From NCBI GenBank assembly GCA_022747635.1, contig JAKTNV010000007.1:9423497-9487496 (forward strand): a stretch of DNA of 64,000 nt, read 5' to 3'. Origin of the DNA: Hetaerina americana. Lineage: Eukaryota; Arthropoda; Insecta; Odonata; Calopterygidae. Positions 42,805 through 55,264 of the stretch are shown here, one piece after another. Below the pieces are notes generated by a model that made no database searches, was not told the DNA's origin, and was given only the letters and a program-made list of their open reading frames with translations. The first letter of the stretch is position 1. Every line of letters starts with the position of its first letter. The translations under genes and the position numbers were made by a program.

Positions 42805-43035
42805 TTGTATCAGCAACATGGTATTATTTTCCATTCTAAGGTGAATAGTTTCTTCATTTTGACTTTATTTTTTCAACTACTGGCTATCGCGAGTGTCGTT
42901 CATGGAGTTTTACGTAAGAGGTCTTTTGGAGTAGATCCCACATTCTTACAATTAAAAGTGTTAGTTCTCATTGAAATGATTCAGCGCTATGGCGGTCGTC
43001 TCAATGAGTTAGGTGCGAATGAGGGGCGAATATGA
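42805..43035 (+). CDS. Possible exon of a secreted peptide (speculative)
   Basis: An open frame of 76 codons without an in-frame ATG. It contains a hydrophobic stretch 'FFILTLFFQLLAIASVVHG' like a signal sequence, then a basic cleavage-like 'RKR' and a 37-residue C-terminal peptide beginning 'SFGVDPTFLQLKVLVLIEM'. The layout resembles an insect neuropeptide precursor exon. However, there is no amidation glycine before a dibasic site, no clear initiator and no splice evidence. A chance frame is quite possible. Confidence 0.15.
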   Translation: MYQQHGIIFHSKVNSFFILTLFFQLLAIASVVHGVLRKRSFGVDPTFLQLKVLVLIEMIQRYGGRLNELGANEGRI

Positions 43036-44006
43036 GTGGGGGAAAGAGGGGGAAGGGGATTCATTGGAGGGGAGGGGTGGAAGAACAATAGGGGCGGGGA
43101 GTAGGAGAGGGGAGCGGACCAAATGGCACGAACAGAAGGGATCCGGAGAGAGAGAGAGAGGTTCTGGCACTAACCAAGCCTATATTCACTTGGAAATATT
43201 AGTGTTGCTTTTACACAACGCGTATGTGGATCATGGAGGAGGATTAAAATTGTTTTTAACTGCCTTCGGGCAATATTTGAATACGCAAGTGTCCGTACAG
43301 GTAATTACTGAGCAACTACATTACTACAAATGATTTAGTTATCTCAATGAAATTTTAAAGGAGTAGTAGATACAGCTTTACGGAGCGATAAATAATATGT
43401 GGTCATTTTATAATGCAAAATTTGTAGAGTAATTGAATCTAAATCAAAGGACGTACTCTACAGCTTCTAGAGGAACCATCACATACTCTCTGCTGAGGTC
43501 CCAGCGCGTCGAGTAATAGACAACTTTGTGACGACCGGTTAGAAAAATGATCAAAAATTATACTGTTTATGGAAAAGTAACACTTTCAGTTCAATCTTTC
43601 TCATTTGGATCTGTTTTCGGAGGATTAAATTTCCAGAGTATTCTCCGAGTTTTGCTTTTCATCCGACGAAAAAATATTGACCGGGTTTCCGAGGCAAACG
43701 TTGAAGCGACGATGCATTTTGACTGAAGCCGTAGTCCTCGATCAACATACTTGCCTAACCTAGACGTCATGCATGCCTAGATCTGTGCTTTCACTTTCGT
43801 CCATGGACGTGTTTCTCATAGTGCAGGCTTGTTGTCATTTTCGTGCTCATTTAAATGAAAAAAATTCACATTTGTTAAAATATCATAGGACTCACGGCCT
43901 TGCGGAAATCCACTGAAATAAATACGTCGTGACAGGACGTGCTTTGAAAAACTTGCTAATAATTCAAGTAAAAACTTGGAATAGATCTGCTCTACGTAGT
44001 GAATTA
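43036..44006. other. Purine-rich stretch, then unrecognised AT-rich DNA
   Basis: 43020-43170 is G/A-rich with an (AG)n run near 43150. The remainder to 44006 holds no recognised feature. Confidence 0.45.
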
Positions 44007-44131
44007 ATAACCCATCGTTCAATAAGTCCCCGGGTTCTACTTTTCAAGGTAGCCGATGTAATTATCGATAAATTTAATTATGGTTAATATCCCGTTCAAT
44101 AAGTCCCGGGACGTATTGAATGATGGGTTAT
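44007..44131. mobile_element. Small inverted-repeat element (MITE-like)
   Basis: Arms 44007-44034 (ATAACCCATCGTTCAATAAG onward) and 44105-44131 (ending TATTGAATGATGGGTTAT) are complementary over 27 bp with a few mismatches and enclose about 70 bp. A direct copy of 'CGTTCAATAAGTCCCGGG' sits at 44093-44110, overlapping the right arm. It is 125 bp long and non-coding. Confidence 0.65.
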
Positions 44132-46441
44132 CTTCATGCTATATGAAATATCGATTTCATTTTAAATTGGCTTCAGGAAGAATTGTAATTAAACATTGCA
44201 TTGCCATTGAGGGCCATGGAGATACTTATCGAGGGTGCAGAGAGGATCAAGTCTGTGGAGGGAGGTGTGAGTTGGCCCAAAACAGAGGGAGGAAGAGGGG
44301 AGGGTGTTGTAAAAAAGAGGCGGTGGTGGTGATGGGAGGAGAAGTCGGCGGAAGAAGGGGGAATAGGAGGGGGGAAGGAGGGGTCAGTTACGTCATCGCA
44401 GAAAGAATTCCAGGCCATTCTGTGGAGAATGATGGAAAACGTTCAGGTTTTTTCTCGATCTGAGTGCTTAAATCCAAAGAAGAGTTGCAATATGACGGGA
44501 AGTCTAATTATATAGTATAAAAATAATGAAAATGGTGGAAATAAATTTGCAAGTAGCGTAAGGCGATTGCTATACTTTTGGAAACTATGCACGCGCAAAG
44601 CGAAGGGAAATAAACAAATACTTTTATTATGGGATCGATAATGGACCTGGAACTTCGACGAGGATTACTCAGGGAAATTATCCGGGACGTGCTCTGTTTA
44701 ATGAATGTTCCTAAAAATTAGCTCCACCTGTAACAACACTCTGTGCAGCATAGGAACCAGCTCCATCTTCCTCAATGGCGAATCAAATGAGGTTGGGCCA
44801 GGAAAGGACCGCACATGCCCACGTAATCCTAGGAGTACTTCTCAACTACGTTATTCTTACGTTTTCATCGTCTTCTTCTCCTTCAATTTCTCATCCCAAC
44901 CTTCTTTCCGCCAAAATTCCTCTTCTTACTCCCCCGACACCCCCTTCTTCCCCGCTCCTCCCAACGTTCTCCTTCCTGATTCGCGTCATTTCTATTCCAT
45001 CCCTTCAATATCCCCTCTTCCACTTCCACGGCTCAGGCTTCATCTCCTGTCGTTCCTGTGAATTCCCTCCTTCCAGATTGCCCCCACACACTCCCGCAAG
45101 ACGAATGCTGTCTTTTCGGAGGACATGCGGCGTTCATCGGATGCGGAGGGCCGGGCTGACCCGGGGATTCCTTTCCCCGGGTTTCTGGAATTTGCCGCCT
45201 CGTACGAAGGGCCCATGTACCTGACAAGTCCACTCATAAAAACAATATGGGCCGTTCTCAAATGATATCCCGGTGATATTTTCGCAGTCAGTCCGGTCCA
45301 GATTTGAGCACATCGCGAGCGAAAAAGATGAGAACCCCCTTCTACATCTGCCTAATACTCGGCAAGTCTCCGGGTAAGAGTGCGGCAGGGGGTGTATTCG
45401 CACCAAGCAAGCACAGCACACGAGCGGACGAAGTCACGCACCATGCATGAGGCACCATTGTAGAAAAACATCAGGAACTCTCCTGGATGTTAGCGGAAAA
45501 CTGCGAACTGGATGTGGTCCAACGGATAAATTAGCGAGTGGCAAAGTGTCCTTTGAATGTTTGCCTGCAAATACGCGACATGCTGTAGTTACGCGTTCTT
45601 TGCAAGCATATTTTGTGTGGAATTGATATTGAAAACAATTATTATTATTGTAATTTCTAGTGCATTTTGCACCGATGGAGAGTGAGTATAGAAACATTTT
45701 GCGCTTCTTCTCAGATAAGTATCCTCTATTCGCCATTAAAGTTGTTGATGATTGTTGAACTTATCCATGACGTTCGAGTGAAAAGTTCAAATATATTCAC
45801 GGTGGGGTCTATTTCTTATTTTTATAAGAATACAACAGGGCTATTATTTATTCACAACTCATCTACGATAATTCCTATTCAAATATGACATAAATATTTT
45901 TAAAAAATGTGTGCCAGAAGAGTGTAGTGAGAGTTACGAGTTGGAATGATCGAGAAAGTCAAGTAAGAAATTAACGGAAGAGATGTAAATAAGTTACATT
46001 TCGCTGCCTTATGCCACGCGTCTTCCCCAAACGGGATATGCATTAAGATGTCACAAGACTCCTTAGTAAAGCCGTGAATATTTATTTTAAGTCTTTAATC
46101 ATTACCAAGGAACACAAGAGGACGCCGTTGTCCTTCTAATAGATCCCCTTGCAGCAATGCCCACCTCTCAGCTCAAAGAGTTCCTTTGTAGAGTTTTCCG
46201 CGTCGAAAATTCTCCCGAAATCCCGTTGACGTGGAGGCTCTTGAGAGACACGGCAGGCCAGTGAGACGATTACCAACTCGTGCCTGGCTCCCTCCTTAGA
46301 GGACTGAAGGCATTCTATCCTAGGAGTTGTCGAAGGAGTATGTGCACAGTAGTATTTCTATCCAGTTGCCAATAACTCCCCAGTCGTGACTAATGTTATG
46401 GTTAATATATCGAATCTTTGTGGATCGAATGTTATCTTAAT
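44132..46441. other. No recognised gene; purine-rich patch 44220-44400
   Basis: 44220-44400 is G/A-rich. 44860-45190 is pyrimidine-rich then GC-rich, giving a 149-codon plus-strand frame and minus-strand frames of similar length with no known motif. No transposon ends were found. Confidence 0.45.
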
Positions 46442-46442
46442 T

Positions 46443-46521
<79 letters not shown>
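46442..46521. repeat. (TA)n microsatellite
   Basis: About 80 bp of TA with one C interruption near 46453. Confidence 0.97.

Positions 46522-47565
<1,044 letters not shown>

Positions 47566-47635
<70 letters not shown>
47566..47635. repeat. (TA)n microsatellite
   Basis: Seventy bases of TA on the right of M3, presumably continuous with 46670-46804 before M3 inserted. Confidence 0.97.
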
Positions 47636-47639
<4 letters not shown>

Positions 47640-48559
47640 CACGCACGTACTTAAGTGTTAAAAAAAATACACCTGACGATGTGTTTGCTCTATAAATGTG
47701 ACTTTACCGATGAGGGGAAACTCATATTTTGTAGTTTTTATTACCACGCCTACATATTTCCCGCGACTTTAATGAAATCGAAGAGTTATCAGATGACCAC
47801 GAAATACGTACGTTCCGATGAATTCTAATCACTTAATCCACATTATGGATAATCTAATCTATATCTGTCCAGGCTTTTTTATTATAAAATGTTTTCATTC
47901 AAATTCACCGGAAATGATATATCCGAGTCATCAGTGTAATGTGTCTCGCACAAGCCTTATTAATTATTATTCGGATTCGCAAAATTGAATAATTGCAAAG
48001 ACTCACGCCGCCGTAAATCCAAGAGAAAGAGAGTCGGTCGGAGCGTGCGAGTGTTAGTTAATTGGATGCGGACGGATGAAGGTGCCCGTCGCGGGTGTCG
48101 CAGGACGCGCGCGCCGCCACGCGCTTCCCCTGCGAACCAATTTGAATACGGCGGCTCCCTCCTTCGGCGTGGCCACAGCAACGTCATCTCCTGGCAAATT
48201 GCCAAACCTCGAGCGAGGCTAAGCCCCCGACTCGAGCGCCACTATCGACGAGTGCGGTGGAAAACTGGAACCACTTGCGGGTGGCGAGGCGTGCCCCCCC
48301 CCTCCGCTTCATTGAATCCAAATGGAAAGGGTTCGAACCCCGCGGGCGGGATCTGATCGACAGCTCGCGGGAAGCTAATGGATAAAAAATTGCATGCACC
48401 TTTGCAATGCTCCAGATTTTTATTTTGAGAACTAGTTTGGAAGTAAAATGGGGAAATCACGTCAGCACATTGCTGTAGGAGAGAAAAATGGGCTCATAAA
48501 ATGAGAGCTGGAGATATATTCAAATGAAAAAAATATTTTCCGCGTTGGCTGGGCCTTAC
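47636..48559. other. No recognised gene; CG-rich block 48000-48360
   Basis: 48000-48360 is CG-rich with arginine/proline frames on both strands. An isolated box B-like GGGTTCGAACCCCGC at 48328-48342 has no convincing box A upstream. The rest is AT-rich. Confidence 0.4.
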
Positions 48560-48740
48560 TTAGGGACATGGTAGTCCTGTGGGTATATCTTTGGGCTACT
48601 GACCGGAGGGCCCCGGTTCGATTCCCCTGGACGCCTCTGAGCAGCCTCAGCTTCATCCTAGATCCATGATTTCCCGGGTACCAGATCTTACTGGGAAACC
48701 ACTAGCGGAACAGTGATAGGAACTGTTATTATCCTATTTA
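48560..48740 (+). mobile_element. tRNA-derived SINE, family A
   Basis: The head 'GACATGGTAGTCCTGTGGGT' has box B 'CCCGGTTCGATTCCCCTGG'. The body has 'gcctctgagcagcctcagct', 'gatttcccgggtaccagatc' and 'gggaaaccactagcgg'. It stops before the 'ttagtactgggtga' part, so the 3' third is missing. Confidence 0.75.
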
Positions 48741-48779
48741 TATATAGGCCTTTATCCTATACGTATAAATGCCTTTACT

Positions 48780-49165
48780 ATTTCACCGTCAATTCTAACT
48801 GGATCTTAGCTATCCTTGTCGAAGTCATATTCTCTCTCTATGCCTAAGCTTCCGGCCCTAATATCTTTGCTATATAAATTCACTATGCATTTATTCCACC
48901 TCTCTTGAATTATCCTGGTTCAATTAATACATTTCCTGACTTATTGCTGATCATATGCTCAGTTTTTCCCCTCTTTCTTCCTGACAGTTCTTTCTGTACA
49001 ACGCACCAGTTGAACTCTTCCATTGTCACCACTCCAAATCCTCGCAATCCGTGTTTTGCTTTGATTGTTTCCCGAGGCAGTTTATTACTCAATTCTTGGC
49101 AATTCCTTCCACCTAACTCTGTGTTTACATCCTTCAATTTCCTTCTTTCGTCTATCGAACATTGA
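48780..49165 (-). pseudogene. LINE-2f linker fragment
   Basis: The minus-strand frame 49137-48910 gives 'MKDVNTELGGRNCQELSNKL', 'PRETIKAKHGLRGFG' and 'KTEHMISNKSGNVLIEPG'. It lines up with 'KNVNTELSRRKYKELNNKLR' at 19214 and with 54600-54750. This is the segment between endonuclease and RT; neither enzyme domain is present. Confidence 0.72.
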
Positions 49166-49184
49166 CATTAATTATCTAACATTA

Positions 49185-49300
49185 ACACTGTTCGAATGCG
49201 GTGGGGTCATATTCGGGTAAAAATAATTCAGGTATGTAGTCACCCCCTGCCACACACCCTGGCGGTGGCTTGCAGGGTTTCTAAAATAAAAATAAATAAA
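49185..49300 (+). mobile_element. LINE-A 3' tail
   Basis: 'gttcgaatgcggtggggtca', 'aattcaggtatgtagtcacc', the core 'ccctgccacacaccctggcg' and 'gtggcttgcagggtttctaa', then 'aataaaaataaataaatc'. Confidence 0.75.
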
Positions 49301-49314
49301 TCTTTTTTATCATC

Positions 49315-49520
49315 TCCATACAGACCCAGCCATAAGAGAATCAAAATAACCTTGGAAATGAAATGCAAAACCAATGGAAAGAGAGAACAAGGCTAGCTGA
49401 TCTAGCACGCACGTACAATTGGTCTACATCAGTGATTTGCTCAAAATCAAGTACAAAACCAAAACGGCAGACGCTTCAAAAGGACAAGAATATCTACGCA
49501 ACTGTATGTATTCTGAATGA
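49315..49520 (+). pseudogene. Tigger/pogo-like transposase N-terminal fragment
   Basis: Two adjoining plus-strand frames give 'SHKRIKITLEMKCKTNGKRE', 'LADLARTYNWSTSVICSKSS' and 'KRQTLQKDKNIYATV'. The pattern ITLEMK(x)n LARTYxxSTSxIC is the CENP-B/psq-type helix-turn-helix at the start of pogo/Tigger transposases. The CENP-B second HTH and DDE domain are absent. It begins directly after the LINE-A tail, so that LINE may have truncated it. Confidence 0.6.
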
Positions 49521-50489
49521 TGTTGAAAGGTTTGATTCTGGTGTGGATATATGTAGTAATTGTACCCTAAGTGCCTAAATTCTAATGTTCTGTGTATTCT
49601 GTGAATGGTTAAGTGTGTAATTCCAAATGTATTATTATGTATGTTTTGGATACTTGAGAGTTTATGTAAATAACTGTTTAAAAATCTCATATCGGGTAAC
49701 TTTGGCGATTGAAGACAAAAGGGGACTTGGGGCGTGAGCGGGTATCCCCTCAATCAACGTATAGCAGTGTTGTATGACAATGTATGTTGCTACTGGAATA
49801 AACTATTGATCTACGGGGAGGAGACTCACCGTAGTATTAAAAAAAACTAAAAGCAATAACAATTTGAAATTAAAGAGAATATCATTTGTGAAAAATGATT
49901 TTTGTCAAGGAGAGGACAGGATAATCAATGGCCGAAGAAGAAATACGCTTCAGCAAAAAGACAGCAGAGAACTTCATTGGTAATTTCTAGACGCTTGTAG
50001 ATTCGGAGGGTTACCTGCTGACACTGATTCTTAGTTGTGACAACACGGGACTCTTCTGCAAAAAGATGATAAAGTGAACTCTCGTATTTACTCATGAATG
50101 GAAAAGACGAAGGGTTAGGTGGAAGAAGGAACTGGTTAGACCCACAATAATAGTCACATGCGCCACAATAAAGACGTTTTACTATTATTGTATAACGTTT
50201 TGTAAATAATTACGCGTGAATAATCCATGGCGAAAGATCCATCACCATTAGCGAGATCATGCAAAAAAGAAAAAATCTTTCTATTTTGAAAAATAATACA
50301 CTATTTCATAGCATGATTAAAACCATTATGGACTACGCAAGAAAATAATAAAAAGGAATCCCGTTATCTTCAGAGACAAGTAATTGCTGTTAGTGCATCC
50401 AACTCCCGCAGCTATCCAAAGAGGTAAGGAAATTAAAAAAAAAAACAGAAATCTATACGACCTAATTATAGTGTTGATTACTAATTTGA
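49521..50489. other. No recognised feature
   Basis: AT-rich; no repeat copies or coding motifs found. Confidence 0.5.
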
Positions 50490-50910
50490 TGTGTTTTTTT
50501 CTTCTTATTGTTCTCGAAATAAAGCTCATGTGAAACATATCTTCGTAATCTCTGCTAAGGATAACACATTTCTCCCAACGTGTAACAAGTTTTTTCATTC
50601 TGTCACTGAAAAACTCTTCCGACTTTTCTCGAATCCAGGACTTGACAGCTGCCTCCACCTCATCGTCCGAAGTGTACTGATTACCCTTGAGGTGTCTCTT
50701 GAGTTGAGTAAAAAAATAAAAATCGCAAGCCGCAAGACCGGGGAAATAAGGAAGGTTTGGATTCGGCGCTGTTTGCTCTCGTGTGTGAGACGGCGTGGTA
50801 CCCATCGTGCACAGATTTCACTGCATCCCATATACTTAGTAATGGATGTTTTGCGTGTTTCTATGTTTACTGTGAGCCATGTCGTCTCCTGCACAGTCCA
50901 CTTCGCCAAA
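50490..50910 (-). pseudogene. Mariner C-terminal fragment, M6-related
   Basis: The minus-strand frame reads 'LPYFPGLAACDFYFFTQLKR', 'HLKGNQYTSDDEVEAAVKSW', 'EEFFSDRMKKLVTRWEKCV' and 'LSRDYED'. This is the region from the third catalytic Asp (in LAxCDFYFF) to the end of a mariner transposase. An upstream piece in another frame, 'ICARWVPRRLTHESKQRR', is the WVPHEL region, so the first two catalytic Asp residues are deleted. The C-terminus is the part missing from the copy at 63031-63590. Confidence 0.78.
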
Positions 50911-51498
50911 AACTCGACCGACTACGACACTAAGATGTGAAGCCTGTCAACCGTCCAATCACGAGCGAGTTCGATTCTTTCCACCAATTCTTTCGGGTCG
51001 AAGTATCGTAAATTTCAGATTTTCGATCCCTCTCACGGATTAATAAATTATTTATGAATGCATTTATTTGTTATTTATTCATGTGATTAATATCTGCTTT
51101 TCTGGTTAAATCGTCGATTGGCACGCGTGCAATACCGCAGCATCCGTACCACTGAGTGTGTGGGGGCGGGTAGCCTTGGGTTTGCAGTCACTGGGTACAC
51201 GAGCCGCGTAATGTCGTTCAACACTTTATATGAGCTAGGAAGTATTACGAAAAAAATGTGTCCTGAGTAAAAGATCATTAGAAACCGGAACTGATTGGAG
51301 TGAGAACATGATTTGCTTATATGACATCTGGTGGCGTGTTTCTTATCTCAATGTAAGTACTTTTCAAACTGTGGTCACCAAACGGCTTCCATGTTGAATC
51401 GCCTTTACGTACTTTTAGTAGTAATCATAAAAATTAAGGAAAGATGGTGAAAGAATTTCCTTAATTACACATTTCCTTTTTCATTGCAGAAGCTAGTA
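50911..51498. other. No recognised feature
   Basis: AT-rich interval between two pieces of M6-type mariner in opposite orientation. Confidence 0.45.
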
Positions 51499-51775
51499 CG
51501 AGGGTTGGCTGAAAACTAATGCTTGTGGATCACAACCAAAGTGACCTTCAGAAGCTCTTCATGGTGGAATGAGGAAGTACAATTCCCCCTCAACGCGCAT
51601 GCGCAGGTTTGAGGTCGTGACATTCATCCAATGTAGTATTTTGAGAAGTGGAAGTATGGAGACGTGTTTTAGTGCTATGTCGATGCCAGTTAAACAGCGC
51701 GCTGTTATCGAATTTTTAACTTCTGAAAAACTGCAACAATTGCACATTTTGACAAGCTTAGCGTCCTTTCTCTGA
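51499..51775 (+). mobile_element. Mariner M6, 5' terminal arm and start of transposase
   Basis: It begins ACGAGGGTTGGCTGAAAACT. The long terminal arm ('tgcgcatgcgcaggtttgag', 'ggagacgtgttttagtgcta') leads to the start 'METCFSAMSMPVKQRAVIEF'. It breaks off after 'LTSEKLQQ'. The 3' part of the element is missing. Confidence 0.78.
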
Positions 51776-53505
51776 ACTCTCCCAAATTATTAAATTATCG
51801 TTTCCTTCACACTTAGGCAATAACATCAGTTTTACTTTTTCGTACCTCATTATATAATACGTAGACCAAGGAGTTCGTAGTAATTTCAATCCAAACGTGC
51901 GATAGGGATTATGTGACAAAACATAAGTTTCAATTACAAAGAAAAATGAGCATAACAATTAATTCATAGACAAAGAGCACCCAATGGAAAAAAAGTTCTC
52001 CGAATGCATGAATTCACACGAAAGAAGAAGTTCTGGTAAGAAAAATGAACTGCGGATTTCAAAATTTCTGAGACAAGTGAAATTCCTAAATAATCCATTC
52101 CTATTAGCTTGATACGACATATCACTCACACGGGACAACGATGAGATCCTTTCTCTTAACTTCAATCCCACCATTAGTGGTGTCTCACTCTAAAATCGAC
52201 TTCGGAATAACAATCACAACAAACCTCTTCATATTTAACTCCATTGAAATTTGATCGCAAACGGCAGACAGATACGAGGGCTATTTGGTGTGGTTATTTT
52301 GGAAGATATTAAACGGAAAAAGGAGAAATGAAAAAAAGCGGGAACAGAAAAAGGCAGAAAAATTGGCGGTAGAGAAGCGTCAAAACCCTAAACAGGGAAA
52401 TAACAGTGATACTGTCATTTGCATCACAATGGATAATTGATATCTTCATCAGGAATAGCAGTGTTTATCGTTTAGATGCTCACTTTTCCTGTAGTTGGCC
52501 TTATGAGTTAATTACAGAAAAGTGAGAAAATAAACACAATAGAGTTATTTCTCGGCGTTTACTAACCTATTATTATAGATTAATGCCATCTACCGTGAGT
52601 TCTCCCATTGTGCCCAATTATTAAGGCTGGCCCACGTGGATTTTTGTCCTGATCTTTTGGTGCTGAGGGAGCACTTAGTAAGTGTTTCTCCGCCGACCAA
52701 ACAGTGTTTATTGGCAAACATTCTTTTCCCTCATCTCCCTCCCATTACCTTTTAATTTGGAAGAAAGAGCGGGACGTTGCCATGGAGATCCCCTCTGCCT
52801 CTCCCTCAACCCTTCAGCGGACCGCCTCCTGCTGCACGGAGTGAATGGGGGTCGCCCTCGTGCCTCTTAACATTATCGGGCCGCACGCGTTGGAAAGATA
52901 GGGTTCGCCTTGAATCAACTGATTTCGACCACTCCGGTTTGTCGGATAAATGCAACGAGGACGCAGGGGAGAGTTGTCATTTTCCAATGTTGATTCCCGC
53001 ATCTGCGCGATCCGATCTGCCGTTCTCTCCATTACATTCGTAAAACATTTAAAACCTTGTCGCGCAACCCATCGAATTCTTCCACGATGAAGGAATGATA
53101 CGTAGAAAATGTAACGGAAAAAAATATAAGCAAAAAAAGCACTTTAAATTTTAAACAAGTTGGTCTCTAATATGTACTGATGTATATTCTTTAAAAATGC
53201 ATCAATAAAAAAATTCATTTGGGTTAGAGGAGCCGCTATGGGGTGGAAAATATTTATTTTTTAAATCAAGGGCTAAATATCCTCGCTTCTATGGATTAAT
53301 ACGTTCGCTTGCTTGGAAAACATTGCTTTAATTCATCAAACTCCCAAATGACTACCTTCTTGTGAATATTGGTTCGTTAACTGATTTACTATTAGCAAAA
53401 TTTATGGTAATATCTTTACTAATCAACGACATCACCTCCATTGCTCCGAGATAATTTATACTATATGATCACACATATTAAGCTTGGAAGAGGACGAAAC
53501 CAGTT
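51776..53505. other. No recognised gene; GC-rich patch 52740-53040
   Basis: AT-rich except 52740-53040, which is GC-rich with an 88-codon frame of no recognised family. A lone 'tacgagggctatttggtgtg' at 52275 resembles mariner ends but has no partner. Confidence 0.45.
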
Positions 53506-53599
53506 AGAATTGAAACTTAAAATGTTTGACCGATGTTGAGGACAGGGAAATTAAAAAATATAAAGCGAGAGATGGGAAGAGGAAATTTAGATATTTTAG

Positions 53600-53748
53600 T
53601 ATCCATACTAAAAAGAAAGAAAGACTCGTACTTTTCCACAGATTTATTATACGGTACAACGCGTTTCGCCGCAAGTCGGTGAAACGCGTTGTACCGTATA
53701 ATAAATCTGTGGAAAAGTACGAGTCTTTCTTTCTTTTTAGTATGGATA
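53600..53748. mobile_element. Perfect 68-bp inverted-repeat hairpin inside LINE-2f
   Basis: Arms 53600-53667 and 53681-53748 are exact complements over 68 bp, with a 13-base loop. Each arm read outward from the loop is GAAACGCGTTGTACCGTATA, then 'ataaatctgtggaaaagtac' and 'gagtctttctttctttttag'. The same string, diverged, is found at 13567-13680, 18500-18600 and at both ends of 59046-59345. It interrupts the N-terminal region of the LINE endonuclease frame. Confidence 0.9.
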
Positions 53749-54239
53749 TTAAATACTTCCACGAAGTGAAGCCTGAAACAATAGAATATATAGATATTTT
53801 AGGTTTATGCGAGTTGAGATGGAAGGATGGCGGGGATTATTGGAGCCATAGCCATAGAGTAATAGATAGTGGAGGGGGCGAAAGCCAACGACGGGTTGCC
53901 ATAATATTGAATAATGAGGTAGGAAGACTCGTAGTCAACGAAGAGCAAGCAACGAATAGAATAATACTAGTAGAGATAAAAGCAGAACCGACTAACTTGG
54001 CCATTGTTAAGGTTTACTTACCACGAAGCAGTCATAAGGTGGGAGAAGTGGTTAGAGTTTTACCACATGTTAGAGGAAATTTGTATGATTCTCAGGAGGG
54101 AAATATTTGAAAGCAATGGATGATTGGAACACGGTGAAGGGTAAGGGGAGAGATGATAGTGAGGTTTGGTACTACTGTTCCGGATTAAGAATTGTCCAAG
54201 GACTCAAGAGAGATAGATATCAATTAGACTATGTTTTAG

Positions 54240-54510
54240 TTGTCCCTCGAGGTAGTTAACTGGGCAGAGTGTTTAGCTACTGACTGGATAACCCGGGTTC
54301 TATTCCTGTATGCCTCTGGCACCCTCGGTTTCACCCAAGCCATGTGATTTTTCGGGTACCAGCTCTTCCTAGGAAACCATATGCGGCACAAAGAAAGGGT
54401 CTGCCCCCCCTACCATCCTTATGAATGAATTTCACTCGCTTTATAGGACGTAGTACTGGGTGGACTCGACCGTCATCTATCAATCCTACCTTCCGGTTGA
54501 TAATCGAAAG
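54240..54510 (+). mobile_element. tRNA-derived SINE, family A, nested in LINE-2f
   Basis: The head 'GAGGTAGTTAACTGGGCAGA' has box B 'CCCGGGTTCTATTCCTG'. The body has 'cacccaagccatgtgatttt', 'tcgggtaccagctcttccta' and 'gtagtactgggtgga', ending 'ccttccggttgataatc'. It lies directly after the endonuclease residues 'DYVLV' and before the linker, so it inserted into an existing LINE. Confidence 0.82.
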
Positions 54511-55264
54511 CCGAAAATAAAACTATGGAGCAGTTAATAGAAACTCAAGAAAGGACAAGAAAGCGATGGATTACCGACGAAATGATTAGGAATATTGACG
54601 AGAGAAGGAAGTGGAAGAATGGGTGTAGTGTACTGAGTGGTGAAAGCATTAAGAAAATGCGAAAAGTGCAATGCGAATACGCGGAAGGTTTGCAGATAGT
54701 GTTCAAGATAATTGCCAGGTATTTTGGATGTACACACGGAATGTGATGTTGCCAAAGATAGTCTAGGAATACGGAAACTTGGCTGCGAGATAGGAGGGAC
54801 AATTAGGAATTGAAATGGAAAAAGGCTGTGGGAACTAATAGCATCACTGCAAAACATCTTGATAATATAAGAAAACGGAGATGAAAGCGTTTTTTATGGA
54901 CGCATTCAAAGAATTCCATAACAAATAGCATTTATCAGGGAATAATTTGACTGGAAGACTATTTTAGATCTAATCTGTGTCGTCGGTATGATTCAATGAT
55001 TTATAGAAGTTATACTCCAGAGTAAACTGGTCACAATTAATGTACGTTTTGCAGAAGAAAGGAGTAGACTAGAGAGAAGGAGCAACCTATACAGCACCTG
55101 TGCATGTCTCCGACTGCACAGGTATAGGTAAGTGAGAGTAGGGAGTGACGGTGCTAGGCAATGAGGTAAGGTAGGGATGCCCGTGACCGCTTACTCTTTT
55201 CAGTGCACATGTGGAGGAAACGGTAAGATACTCTTTGGAGTGTATGTGAGCCGGAAACATCAAG

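Noticed and set aside
48328..48342. Box B-like GGGTTCGAACCCCGC as a SINE or tRNA
   Set aside because: The motif is palindromic and has no box A at proper distance on either strand.
52270..52300. Mariner-like end 'tacgagggctatttgg'
   Set aside because: No partner end and no transposase sequence nearby; a short match could be chance.
53526..54110. Single 194-codon protein joining a lysine-rich leader to an endonuclease
   Set aside because: The leader part is the translated hairpin insertion (53600-53748); only the part from about 53785 is LINE endonuclease.
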